Shown in pieces: positions 1-8,078 of a DNA stretch of 23,811 nucleotides. Source of the DNA: Brevundimonas sp. (GTDB taxonomy: Bacteria; Pseudomonadota; Alphaproteobacteria; Caulobacterales; Caulobacteraceae); the NCBI GenBank assembly GCA_020253595.1, contig JADCBH010000327.1, forward strand, positions 1-23,811. The letters are read 5' to 3'. The first letter of the stretch is position 1; each line of letters begins with the position of its first letter. A program made the position numbers and the translations under genes. The notes beneath the pieces were generated by a model. That model searched no databases, had not been told where the DNA came from, and was given only the letters and a program-made list of their open reading frames with translations.

Positions 1-5
1 AGTCA

Positions 6-1601
6 TCAGTCCAATCCGGAGGGGGTGGAGGCCCCGGGTTCACGCCTCAGCACAGCCTTGAGCTCGGCCGGGCTGACCGCGCGGAAAAGCACGATGCAGA
101 CGCCATACACAAGGGCCCCTGCGCCGCAGACCACCAGAACCGCGACCTCCTTGGCCAGGAACAGGCGGGCAAGATCATCATAGAAGATGCTGGCGGGCAC
201 GAGCACGGCCGCCATGGCGAGGCTGGCGGCCAGGACGCGGACGAAGCGCGAGAGGAAACGGCCGGTGACGTTCCAGGCCTCTTCCTTCACCAGAACGCCC
301 CCCAGCAGGGCGACATTGATCCAGGCCGAGGTGGAGGTGGCGATGGCGAGGCCAACCACGCCGTCCATGCCCGCCTGCTCCATGCCGAAGAACAGGGCCG
401 AGCCGAGCGCTACGGTGATGGCGACCGAGGCGATCGAGAAGATCATCGGGCGACGGGTGTCCTCTCGAGCGAAGAAGGGCGGTGTCAGGACCTTGGCCAG
501 CACGAAGGCGGGGACGCCCCAGGCGAAGTTGCGCAGCACGTCGGCCGTGCGCACCGCGTCTTCGCTGGTGAAGGCGCCCCGCGTCACCGTCGCGTCGATG
601 ATGAAGAAGGGGATAACGAACAGGGCCACGGCGGCGGGCAGGGTGAAGGCCATCGACAGGGTGATCCCATCGTCCAGCGTCCTGCGCCCGCCCTCATGGT
701 CGCCCGACACGAAGGCCTTGGTCAGGCGCGGCACGAGCGCGAGGCCGATGGCGACGCCGACAAGACCCAGTGGCAGCTGATAGAGGCGATCAGCGTTGTA
801 GAGCACCGAGCGGGCACCTTCGTTGGAACCGGTCAGCAGCTGACTGACCACGGAGTTCAGTTGCAGCGCGCCGCCTGCCAGGACGCCGGGCACCGCAAGC
901 TTGAGGGTGCGCGAAACGCCGGGCGTCAGGCGCGGCAGGCCAAGACGCAGGGTCACGCCAAGCCGTCGAACACCCCACCAGAGCAGGCCCATCTGGATCA
1001 GGCCGGAGATGCTGACCGCCGCGGACGTGGCCAGCAGCACCGTGGGCTTGTCGATCTCCATGACCAGCGGGGCGAGCAGGGGGATCAGGGTGCAGAGATT
1101 CAGGAACACCGGCACCGCCGCCGTCAGCGCGAAACGGCCCGAGGTGTTGAGGACACCCGACAACAGCGACGCGATGGTCATGCAGGCCAGGTACGGCATG
1201 GTCAGCTGAGCGGCGGTGGTCGCAGCGAACATGACACCTGCATCGTCGGCCCAGGCCGACAGCAGCCACGGCATGATCCACGGCATGGCGACCTGCAGCA
1301 GGATGCAGAACCCCGCGACCACGGCGAACATGAAGCTGAGGGCCTCGGACGCGGTCACCGCGGCGGCCTCCTCGCCCTCGCGCGCCCGGACGCCGCCGTA
1401 GATCGGCACGAAGGCCTGGGCGAAGGCACCCTCGGCGAACAGGCGCCGGAACATGTTGGGCAGCATCAGCGCCGTGGTGAAGGCATCCATCATCGGCCCC
1501 TGGCCGAACTGGGCCGACAGGGCGAGGTCTCGGCCGAAGCCGAGGATGCGGCTGCCCAGCGTCAGGGTCGCCTGAACCAGGGTGTTGCGGGCGAGGCTCA
1601 A
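6..1601 (-). CDS. murJ: Lipid II flippase MurJ (MviN family)
   Basis: An inner-membrane protein of 531 residues and about 14 hydrophobic segments, of the MOP exporter superfamily. It flips the peptidoglycan precursor lipid II to the periplasmic face. The N-terminus shows the family signature SRILGFGRD, then DAF and PNMFRRLFAEGAFAQAFVP. The open frame runs upstream to about 1790 inside glnD, but I choose the TTG at 1601-1599. From it, Arg18, Arg24, Asp39 and Arg52 fall at the numbers of the functionally important residues of E. coli MurJ (recalled, not aligned by tool). No good Shine-Dalgarno is visible. The alternative ATG at 1697-1695 would add 32 basic residues and overlap glnD. The start lies 40 bases after the glnD stop, so it is probably last, or near last, in the mutS-glnD-murJ unit. 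Confidence 0.95.
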   Translation of the reverse strand: MSLARNTLVQATLTLGSRILGFGRDLALSAQFGQGPMMDAFTTALMLPNMFRRLFAEGAFAQAFVPIYGGVRAREGEEAAAVTASEALSFMFAVVAGFCILLQVAMPWIMPWLLSAWADDAGVMFAATTAAQLTMPYLACMTIASLLSGVLNTSGRFALTAAVPVFLNLCTLIPLLAPLVMEIDKPTVLLATSAAVSISGLIQMGLLWWGVRRLGVTLRLGLPRLTPGVSRTLKLAVPGVLAGGALQLNSVVSQLLTGSNEGARSVLYNADRLYQLPLGLVGVAIGLALVPRLTKAFVSGDHEGGRRTLDDGITLSMAFTLPAAVALFVIPFFIIDATVTRGAFTSEDAVRTADVLRNFAWGVPAFVLAKVLTPPFFAREDTRRPMIFSIASVAITVALGSALFFGMEQAGMDGVVGLAIATSTSAWINVALLGGVLVKEEAWNVTGRFLSRFVRVLAASLAMAAVLVPASIFYDDLARLFLAKEVAVLVVCGAGALVYGVCIVLFRAVSPAELKAVLRREPGASTPSGLD

Positions 1602-1641
1602 GGCGGGCTCATGCGGGCGGAGCGGAAGGACGGAATGGACC

Positions 1642-4311
1642 TTAGCGCGCTTCCGCTCTCGACGGAACGGCCCTTCGCGGGCCGAGCTCGGAGACATCGC
1701 GGGCGCTGGCGCGTGCGGCCGTGATCCGGCGGCCCTGCGGCGCGGCGGGCGCACGGTCCAGCACGGCCTCCAGCGCCTGATGCACCTCATCCAGCAGGAC
1801 GTCAGACGTCAGCTTCCGACCGTGCGCGTCAGTCACGTAGAAGCTGTCGACCGCCCGTTCGCCGAAGCTGGCCACGTGTGCGGATCGGATCGACAGACCG
1901 TGGTCTGTCAGCGTCCGCGACAGCTCGGCCAGCAGCCCCGGCCGATCGGCGCCGGAGACCTCGATGATCGTGGCCTCGGCCGAGGCGGCACTATCGATCA
2001 TCACCACGGGCCGCACATCGAAGACGGCGCGGCGGGACGAGGCCGCCGGCATCGGCGGTGGCGGGACCGAGGCTTCACCCCGGGCGGCGGCCTCCAGTGC
2101 GGCGATCAGCTGGGTCAGGCGGCGCGGCTCGGCCTGGCCATAGGGCTGGTCGGCACCGTCCTGGACCTGGAAGACGTCCAGCACCGTGCCGTCCGCCGCC
2201 GTCGCGACCCGCGCGCCCGTCACATCGGCGCCGGCAGCCGCTAGCACAGCGGCGAGATCGGCGAACAGGCCGGGCCGGTCGCGGGCGGCGAGCGCGATTT
2301 CCGTCGTCTGTTCGATGCGCCCGGCGGCTCCGGCCCGGGCCTCGGCGGCTGAGCCTTCGGCGTGGGCGCGGGCGACCAGGGCGGCGCGATCGGCCAAGGG
2401 ATCTGCGGTCTGGACCGCCTCACCCCGGAACAGGGCTTCGACGGCGGCATACAGGCTGCGCATCAGCTGGCCCTTCCAGCTGTTCCATACGCCCGGGCCG
2501 ACCGCACGGATGTCGGCGACGGTCAGGACCAGCAGCATGCGCAGCCGCTCCGGGTCGCCGACCAGTTCGGCGAAGGCGCGCACGGTGTCGGGGTCGGACA
2601 CATCCCGTTTCTGGGCATAGTCCGACAAGGCCAGGTGATGACGAACCAGCCAGACCACCAGCTCGATCCGGCGCGGTTCCAGCCCCAGCCGCTCGCAGGC
2701 GCGCCGCGCAGAGATGGCACCGTCCTCCAGCTGGCCCCGGTCCCCGCCCTTGCCGACGTCATGTAGCAGCATGGCCAGCATCAGGGCTTCGGGGTCCGCG
2801 ATCAGATGGATGACCTCGCTGGCCAGCGGGTGGTCGTCCTTCAGCTTGCCGCGCTGGATGTCGTTGATGATGCCAATGGCCTGCAGCGTGTGCTCGTCGA
2901 CCGTATAGGCATGGTACATGTTGAACTGGGTCTGGCCGACGATCCGCCCCCACTCCGGCAGGAACCGGCCGAGCAACCCGGCCTCGTTCATGATGGTCAG
3001 GACCCGATAGGGCCGCTGGCCGTGGGCCAGGATGTGCAGCAGGGCCGCCGTCGCCAGCGGGTCTCGCCGCAGCCAGGGCGTGACAAGGCCGAGCGACCGG
3101 GTCACGGCGGAGAAGGCGTGGGGGTGAAGATCCAGGTCGTGACGATCCGCTGTGACGAACAGGGTCAGCAGCCTCACTGGATCGCTGGCGAAGACGTCCG
3201 GCCCGGCCACCGACAGGCGACCCCCGTCCTCGACGAACCCTTCGACGCCGAGATCACGCCGGCGGCCGGGGATAAGGCGGGACAGACTGAGGGTCTTCTT
3301 CTGCTGGCGGGCCTCCAGCGTGGCGCTCATGGCCCGGGTCAGGGCGCCGACGTCGCGGGCCACGATGAAGTAGCGGCGCATGAAGCGCTCGACCGCCGGC
3401 TCGTCGCCCCGCCCACGCCAGCCCATGCGCCGGGCGACTTCGGGCTGAAGATCGAAGGTCAGCTTCTCCTCTGCCCGACCTGCCGCAAGATGCAGATGGC
3501 AGCGCACGCGCCAGAGGAAGTCGAACGCCTCCTCGAAGGTCCGACGCTCGCGCGCGGTCAGCAGATCATCCATGACCCTCGCGCCAAGAGGGCTGTCGGG
3601 GGCCAGGGAACGCGCGATCCAGAACAGGGTGTTGAGGTCGCGAAGCCCGCCCTTGCCGTCCTTGATGTTCGGCTCGACGCGGTATCGCACGGCCCCGGCC
3701 TTGGCGTGCCGGGCCTCGCGTTCCTCCAGCTTGGCCGCGATGAAGGGCCGGGGGTCGCCGCCGCCGACCATGGTCTGAAAGCGGCCCAGGAACTCCGATG
3801 CCAGCCCGGCGTCGCCCGCCAGCGGCCGCGCCTCCAGCAGCGCCGTGCGGATGGTCATGTCGCTCTTGCCGAGCGAAAGGGCCTCCTCGACCGACCGGGC
3901 GCTTGACCCGACCTTCAGGCCCAGGTCCCACAGGACGTAGAGCATGAACTCCGCCACTGTCTCGGTCCGGGCGGTCGTCTTCCACGGGCGCAGGAAGACG
4001 ATGTCGAGATCCGAGAAGGGCGCAAGGACGCCCCGGCCGTAACCGCCCACAGCCATCAGCGCCAGCTTCTCCGCCTCGGTCGGATTGGGGGCCGGATAGA
4101 GGGTCTCGGTCGTGAAGCGCCAGAGCGCGGTCAGCAGTTCGTCGGCGGCGGCCGCGTAGAGGCGGGCGACCTCGACACCCGGCAGACCGTTGGCGAGTTT
4201 CGTGGCGATCTTCTCGCGGGCGGCGTCGTGGTGCGCGCGCAGGGTTTCGGCCACCGAGGCCCGCAAGCCGGGACCGCCGACGAGGGCGTCGAGGCGGGCT
4301 GGCAGAGTCAT
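1642..4311 (-). CDS. glnD: Bifunctional PII uridylyltransferase / uridylyl-removing enzyme
   Basis: GlnD senses glutamine and adds or removes UMP on PII proteins (GlnB/GlnK), setting nitrogen assimilation through glutamine synthetase and NtrBC. The 889 residues match the usual family length. The nucleotidyltransferase domain has GGYGRG at 89-94 and the metal-binding S-D-L-D at 100-103. The GlnD-specific linker (NIKDGKGGLRDLNTLFW) follows near 215-231. The HD domain includes YHAYTVDEH at 466-474 and HDVGKG at 517-522, the uridylyl-removing site. Two C-terminal ACT domains lie near 670-740 and 778-850; these bind glutamine. A roughly 30-residue Ala/Arg-rich tail follows. Its ATG overlaps the stop of the upstream hypothetical gene by 4 bases, suggesting translational coupling. 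Confidence 0.97.
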   Translation of the reverse strand: MTLPARLDALVGGPGLRASVAETLRAHHDAAREKIATKLANGLPGVEVARLYAAAADELLTALWRFTTETLYPAPNPTEAEKLALMAVGGYGRGVLAPFSDLDIVFLRPWKTTARTETVAEFMLYVLWDLGLKVGSSARSVEEALSLGKSDMTIRTALLEARPLAGDAGLASEFLGRFQTMVGGGDPRPFIAAKLEEREARHAKAGAVRYRVEPNIKDGKGGLRDLNTLFWIARSLAPDSPLGARVMDDLLTARERRTFEEAFDFLWRVRCHLHLAAGRAEEKLTFDLQPEVARRMGWRGRGDEPAVERFMRRYFIVARDVGALTRAMSATLEARQQKKTLSLSRLIPGRRRDLGVEGFVEDGGRLSVAGPDVFASDPVRLLTLFVTADRHDLDLHPHAFSAVTRSLGLVTPWLRRDPLATAALLHILAHGQRPYRVLTIMNEAGLLGRFLPEWGRIVGQTQFNMYHAYTVDEHTLQAIGIINDIQRGKLKDDHPLASEVIHLIADPEALMLAMLLHDVGKGGDRGQLEDGAISARRACERLGLEPRRIELVVWLVRHHLALSDYAQKRDVSDPDTVRAFAELVGDPERLRMLLVLTVADIRAVGPGVWNSWKGQLMRSLYAAVEALFRGEAVQTADPLADRAALVARAHAEGSAAEARAGAAGRIEQTTEIALAARDRPGLFADLAAVLAAAGADVTGARVATAADGTVLDVFQVQDGADQPYGQAEPRRLTQLIAALEAAARGEASVPPPPMPAASSRRAVFDVRPVVMIDSAASAEATIIEVSGADRPGLLAELSRTLTDHGLSIRSAHVASFGERAVDSFYVTDAHGRKLTSDVLLDEVHQALEAVLDRAPAAPQGRRITAARASARDVSELGPRRAVPSRAEAR

Positions 4312-4835
4312 CCCTTAGTTAGCTTGCGGACCAAGACCTCAACCGCTTGATGAAGCTGCCCCGTCGCGCTGACGAGCATGATCGACGCTTTGGTGGGAAG
4401 ATAATCAAAAAGTGGTAGCGGAGCTCTAGTCTCAAACCACTGCTTGGCTATCCGAGCTAGCGGCTGCCCGCTCGCTATTGTTTCCGGGGCCGCCATTGCA
4501 ACGCCGAAGGCCTCAGCGTCTGCAAACAACAGGTCTAGAAGCGATTCGTCATCCTGATCGGGGTTGTCGAAGGTCGCCTGTGCCAGTCGATTGAGCTGGA
4601 ATGCGTTCAGCGCCGCTTCTGCATTTGGACGGACCAACGCTTTGAATGATGGCGAGTCCTCTGCAAACATCCATAAAGCGGCTGAGCAGTATCGTCGCAC
4701 AACGACTTCAGCATCAGAATTTGATTGAAACCAAGCCGCCTCGCATTGCGTGATGGAGCTTGCCCATTCATCCGCAAAAGACCCGAGCGTCGTGCCAACA
4801 TCCTGGGCTGTCCAACGCTGACCAAATAGGCTCAT
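4308..4835 (-). CDS. Hypothetical protein of low G+C between mutS and glnD
   Basis: A 175-residue protein that I do not recognise. It is predicted soluble and acidic to neutral, with no signal peptide or membrane segment. It appears mostly alpha-helical, with aromatic-rich stretches (AAWF, ALWMF, KQWFETR) and an acidic patch NPDQDDESLLDLL. No catalytic motif is evident. It overlaps the mutS stop by 4 bases at its start and the glnD start by 4 bases at its end, so it reads as a true translated member of the operon. A hand count of 4321-4800 gives about 55% G+C, while a neighbouring 60-base sample in glnD is about 73%. Codons such as TTG, AAA and CAA are commoner than in its neighbours. This suggests relatively recent acquisition. 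The usual order has glnD close to mutS without this gene (established knowledge, not checked here). Confidence 0.85.
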   Translation of the reverse strand: MSLFGQRWTAQDVGTTLGSFADEWASSITQCEAAWFQSNSDAEVVVRRYCSAALWMFAEDSPSFKALVRPNAEAALNAFQLNRLAQATFDNPDQDDESLLDLLFADAEAFGVAMAAPETIASGQPLARIAKQWFETRAPLPLFDYLPTKASIMLVSATGQLHQAVEVLVRKLTKG

Positions 4836-7516
4836 TGAACAATTCCTTTCAGACGATAGAGCGCTTCCAACGCCTCGCGGGGCGATAGGGAATCGGGGTC
4901 TAGGGCCGCGACCGCCTCTTCGACGGCAGATTTTGGAGGGGGCGGCGAGGGCGGTTCGGCCACGGCGAACAGGGGCAGGTCGTCCAGCCGTCCCTGCGCC
5001 GCCTTCTCGGTCTCCAGCCGATCAAGGACGGCGCGCGCGCGAGCCACGACTGCCGGCGGTACGCCTGCCAGCCTGGCCACCTGTACGCCATAGGATCGGT
5101 CCGCAGCGCCGGGCGCGGCCTCGTGCAGGAAGACGAGCTCGCCGTTCCATTCGCGCGCCTTCATCGACAGGTTGCGGACGTGGTCCAGCCGCTCCTCCAG
5201 CCGCGCCAGCTCATGATAGTGGGTGGCGAACAGGGTGCGGGCGCGGTTGACGTCATGCAGCGCCTCGGCGCAGGCCCAGGCGATGGCGAGACCGTCGTAT
5301 GTGGCGGTGCCGCGCCCGATCTCGTCCAGAACGACAAAGCTGCGATCCGTGGCCTGGGTCAGGATGGCCGCAGTCTCGACCATCTCCATCATGAAGGTGG
5401 AGCGCCCGCGCGCCAGGTCATCGCCCGCCCCGACACGGCTGAACAGGCGGTCGACGACACCCAGCCGCATGGACCGCGCGGGCACGAAGCACCCGGCCTG
5501 GGCCAGCACGACCAGAAGCGCGTTCTGGCGAAGGAAGGTGGATTTGCCTGCCATGTTGGGGCCGGTGACGATGCTGAGCCGCGCGCAGCCGACGCCGTCG
5601 CCGTCCAGCCGGCAGTCGTTGGGCGTGAAGGGATCGCCGGCCCGCTTGACCGCTGCCTCGACCACCGGATGGCGACCGGCCTCGACGATAAAGCAGCGGC
5701 TATCGTCGACGACGGGGCGGACCGCCCCGACCTCTTCCGCCCATTCGGCGAGCGCAGCGGTCGCATCCAGCTCAGCCATGGCTTCCGCCAGCGCCTGCAG
5801 CGGCCGCGCCAGGGACTGCACCGTGCCGCGCCAGATCTCGAAGGTCTCGGTCTCCATGGCCAACGCCCGATGGCCCGCCTGGCTGATCTTCGCATCCAGC
5901 TCGGACAGTTCGACAGTCGTGAACCGGACCTGGGCCGCCAGGGTCTGCCGGTGGATGAAGGGGCTCTCCGGCCCGGCGCGGAACAGGGGTTCGGCGTGCT
6001 TGGCGGTGGTTTCCAGGAAGTAGCCCAGCACGGCGTTGTGCCGGATCTTGAAGGGGACGCCACTTTCGGCGACAGCCCGGGCCTCAAGATCAGCGACCAC
6101 CCGGCGGCTGTCGTCCCGCAGGGCGCGAGCGGCGTCCAGCTCGGGCCGGAAGCCGGGGTTCACGAAGCCCCCGTCGCGCGCCAGATGCGGGGGCTCGTCC
6201 GACAGTCCCTCGGCGAGATCGAGCACCAGCCGCGACAGCTCTGGTGACAACGTGAGGCGGTCCAGACACGCCGTGATCCGCTGCGGCGGTCCGGTCAGCG
6301 GATCCGGCGAGGCCGTGAAAAGCCCGGCCAGTCCCTCGGCAATGGTCAGGCCCGAGCGGATGGCGGCGAGGTCGCGCGGGCCGCCTCGGCCCAGCGCCAG
6401 CCGGGACACCGCGCGCGCGACGTCGGCCGAGGCGCGCAGGCCGTCCCTGAGATCGCGACGCAGGCCTCGCCGTTCCAGCAACCATTCGACCGCGTCCAAC
6501 CCGGTATTGATCGCGCCCGGGTCACGAAGCGGCCGGGCGATGCGTTCGGCGAGCGCCCTCGCGCCGCCTGAGGTGACCGTGCGGTCGATGCAGGCGAGCA
6601 ACGACCCCTCCCGCTCGCCCCTCTGGGTGCGGTCGATCTCAAGGCTGAGGCGGGTGGCCGGGTCGATGGCCAGATAGCCGGTTTCGCCGGAGCGGCGCGG
6701 CGGCGACAGCGCCGGGACCTTCCCGGCCTGCGTCGTCTCCAGATAGGCGGCGATGAGGCCGAGCGCAGAGACCTCCGCCTCCTCAAACGCCCCGAAGCCG
6801 TCCAGCGACTGCACGCCGTAGAGCCGGGTCACCCGCGCCGAGGCGGCGGCGGGTTCGGCGACCGCTGAGGCCAGGGCCTGGACCACGCCGCCAGAGCCGT
6901 CGAGCGCCGACTTGACCTCGGGATCCGAGAACAGCTTGTCGGTGACCAGCACCTCGGACGGCCGGAAGGCCGACAGAGTGGCGGCCAGATCGGTCAGGTC
7001 GCAGGCGACGCAGTCCACGGCCCCGGCTGACAGTTCGATCACCGCGACGGCGGCGCGACCCCGGCGGATGGCGACGGCTGCCAGCCGGTTGGCCCCGCGC
7101 GCGTCCAGCAACGAATCCTCGGTCAGGGTGCCGGGGGTGACGACGCGGACGATGTCACGGCGGACGACCGCCTTGGAGCCGCGCTTCTTGGCCTCGGCCG
7201 GGTCCTCCATCTGTTCGCAGATGGCGACCTTGAAACCCTGGCGGATCAGTCGGGCGATATAACCCTCGGCCGCATGGACCGGCATGCCGGCCATGGGGAT
7301 GTCCTCGCCCAGATGCTTGCCGCGCTTGGTGAGCGTCAGGCCGATGGCGGCGGCCACGACCTCGGCGTCCTGGAAGAACAGCTCGTAGAAATCGCCCATG
7401 CGGAAAAACAGGATGGCGTCGGGCTGTGACGCCTTGGCCGCCAGAAACTGGGCCATGACGGGGGTCACGCCGTCGGCCTGAGCCGTCTTGGGGGGATGCT
7501 GGAGCGGGGCGTTCAT
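4832..7516 (-). CDS. mutS: DNA mismatch repair ATPase MutS
   Basis: MutS dimers recognise base mismatches and small loops, then recruit MutL. The 894 residues are slightly longer than E. coli MutS (853). Domain I carries the mismatch-probing Phe-X-Glu motif at F43-Y44-E45 in RMGDFYELF. The C-terminal ATPase has Walker A TGPNMAGKST at 651-660, Walker B VVLDEIGRG near 728-736 followed by TATYDG (commonly TSTYDG), and the signature FATHYHEL at 763-770. A helix-turn-helix dimerisation tail ends the protein (SPREALEALYRLKGIV). The ATG at 7516-7514 has no clear purine-rich ribosome site. Its promoter should lie in 7517-7560 or inside the adjacent inverted repeat. It is the first gene of the mutS-hypothetical-glnD-murJ run. 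Confidence 0.98.
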   Translation of the reverse strand: MNAPLQHPPKTAQADGVTPVMAQFLAAKASQPDAILFFRMGDFYELFFQDAEVVAAAIGLTLTKRGKHLGEDIPMAGMPVHAAEGYIARLIRQGFKVAICEQMEDPAEAKKRGSKAVVRRDIVRVVTPGTLTEDSLLDARGANRLAAVAIRRGRAAVAVIELSAGAVDCVACDLTDLAATLSAFRPSEVLVTDKLFSDPEVKSALDGSGGVVQALASAVAEPAAASARVTRLYGVQSLDGFGAFEEAEVSALGLIAAYLETTQAGKVPALSPPRRSGETGYLAIDPATRLSLEIDRTQRGEREGSLLACIDRTVTSGGARALAERIARPLRDPGAINTGLDAVEWLLERRGLRRDLRDGLRASADVARAVSRLALGRGGPRDLAAIRSGLTIAEGLAGLFTASPDPLTGPPQRITACLDRLTLSPELSRLVLDLAEGLSDEPPHLARDGGFVNPGFRPELDAARALRDDSRRVVADLEARAVAESGVPFKIRHNAVLGYFLETTAKHAEPLFRAGPESPFIHRQTLAAQVRFTTVELSELDAKISQAGHRALAMETETFEIWRGTVQSLARPLQALAEAMAELDATAALAEWAEEVGAVRPVVDDSRCFIVEAGRHPVVEAAVKRAGDPFTPNDCRLDGDGVGCARLSIVTGPNMAGKSTFLRQNALLVVLAQAGCFVPARSMRLGVVDRLFSRVGAGDDLARGRSTFMMEMVETAAILTQATDRSFVVLDEIGRGTATYDGLAIAWACAEALHDVNRARTLFATHYHELARLEERLDHVRNLSMKAREWNGELVFLHEAAPGAADRSYGVQVARLAGVPPAVVARARAVLDRLETEKAAQGRLDDLPLFAVAEPPSPPPPKSAVEEAVAALDPDSLSPREALEALYRLKGIVQ

Positions 7517-7557
7517 GAGGTGGCGACAGGGTGAAGGAATGCGGGGGTCCGCTCAAG

Positions 7558-7692
7558 AAAATCCTCCCCGTTGGGGGAGGGGGACCGCGAAGCGGTGGAG
7601 GGGGCCAGCCGCATATGGCCGGGTCTGGACCGAGCCCCCCTCCGTCTCCTCCGCTACGCTGCGGATCCACCTCCCCCGTCGGGGGAGGATTT
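7558..7692. repeat. Imperfect inverted repeat, REP/MITE-like intergenic element
   Basis: Two arms of about 50-60 bases face each other across a spacer of about 25 bases. The left arm starts AAATCCTCCCCGTTGGGGGA at 7558. The right arm ends with CCGTCGGGGGAGGATTT at 7692 and its reverse complement matches the left with small gaps. Each arm also contains its own short palindrome (CTCCCCgttGGGGGAG; CTCCCCCgtcGGGGGAG), so the RNA or DNA could fold into nested hairpins. No coding capacity or transposase is seen. It separates the divergent mutS and btuB-like genes and sits just upstream of the cobalamin riboswitch. Similar elements are, to my knowledge, dispersed in Caulobacterales genomes, but copy number cannot be judged here. 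Confidence 0.8.
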
Positions 7693-7699
7693 ACTCGGG

Positions 7700-7895
7700 G
7701 CTTCGCACCTGCGACATTCCGTCCAGGCGGTTAAGGGAACGCGGTCCAACACCGCGGCTGTGCCCGCAACTGTAGGCGGCGAGGCCGTCGTTCGATCCGG
7801 GGCTCTGGCCCTGGCGTCACTGGAACCGTTTCGACGGCTCCGGGAAGGCGAGAACGGCGACTGTTGACCCGCAAGCCAGGAGACCTGGCCGCCGA
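7700..7895 (+). promoter_or_regulatory. Cobalamin (adenosylcobalamin) riboswitch
   Basis: The conserved core of the cobalamin riboswitch class is present in order. TTAAGGGAACGCGGT is at 7731-7745. GGCTGTGCCCGCAACTGTA follows at 7756-7773. TCACTGG lies near 7817-7823, and the GGGAAGGCG element near 7842-7850. The B12 box GCAAGCCAGGAGACCTGG is at 7871-7888. The 5' and 3' limits (P1) are approximate. It lies on the same strand as, and about 185 bases upstream of, the BtuB-like receptor gene, so coenzyme B12 binding should reduce its expression. The family assignment comes from recognised sequence blocks, not a covariance search. Confidence 0.95.
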
Positions 7896-8065
7896 CGTCG
7901 CTCGCCCGCTGTCCGGGACCAGACAGAGGCGTGGGACCAACCCCTTCCGCGATGCCGGGAGGACGTTCCGTCGAAGCGACCCGATCTCGGAGCCGTCCGG
8001 ATGCCTCGCGTCCGGGCGGATTGGTCGCTGTGATCTCGCCCGGCGCGCGCCGAAGCCGGGCAGAT
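7896..8065 (+). promoter_or_regulatory. Riboswitch expression platform / leader of the TonB receptor gene
   Basis: A roughly 170-base untranslated leader separates the aptamer from the start codon. Two hairpins can be drawn. The first is CCGTCCGGA (7993-8001) with TCCGGGCGG (8011-8019), one G-U pair. The second is CCCGGC (8039-8044) with GCCGGG (8055-8060), ending six bases before the GGAG ribosome site. No T-run follows either, so control by masking translation initiation is more likely than intrinsic termination. This is an inference from hand pairing only. Confidence 0.4.
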
Positions 8066-8069
8066 GGAG
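8066..8069 (+). promoter_or_regulatory. Ribosome binding site that sets the TonB receptor start
   Basis: GGAG lies 9 bases before the ATG at 8079. This favours 8079 over the in-frame ATG at 8064, which overlaps the GGAG itself and would put five extra residues before a normal signal peptide. Confidence 0.7.
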
Positions 8070-8078
8070 CATGAACTC

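Noticed and set aside
696..6247. Plus-strand open frames opposite murJ, glnD and mutS (for example 696-1724, 2806-3906, 5123-6247)
   Set aside because: They are shadows of the coding strand, with composition typical of antisense translation and no ribosome sites or domains.
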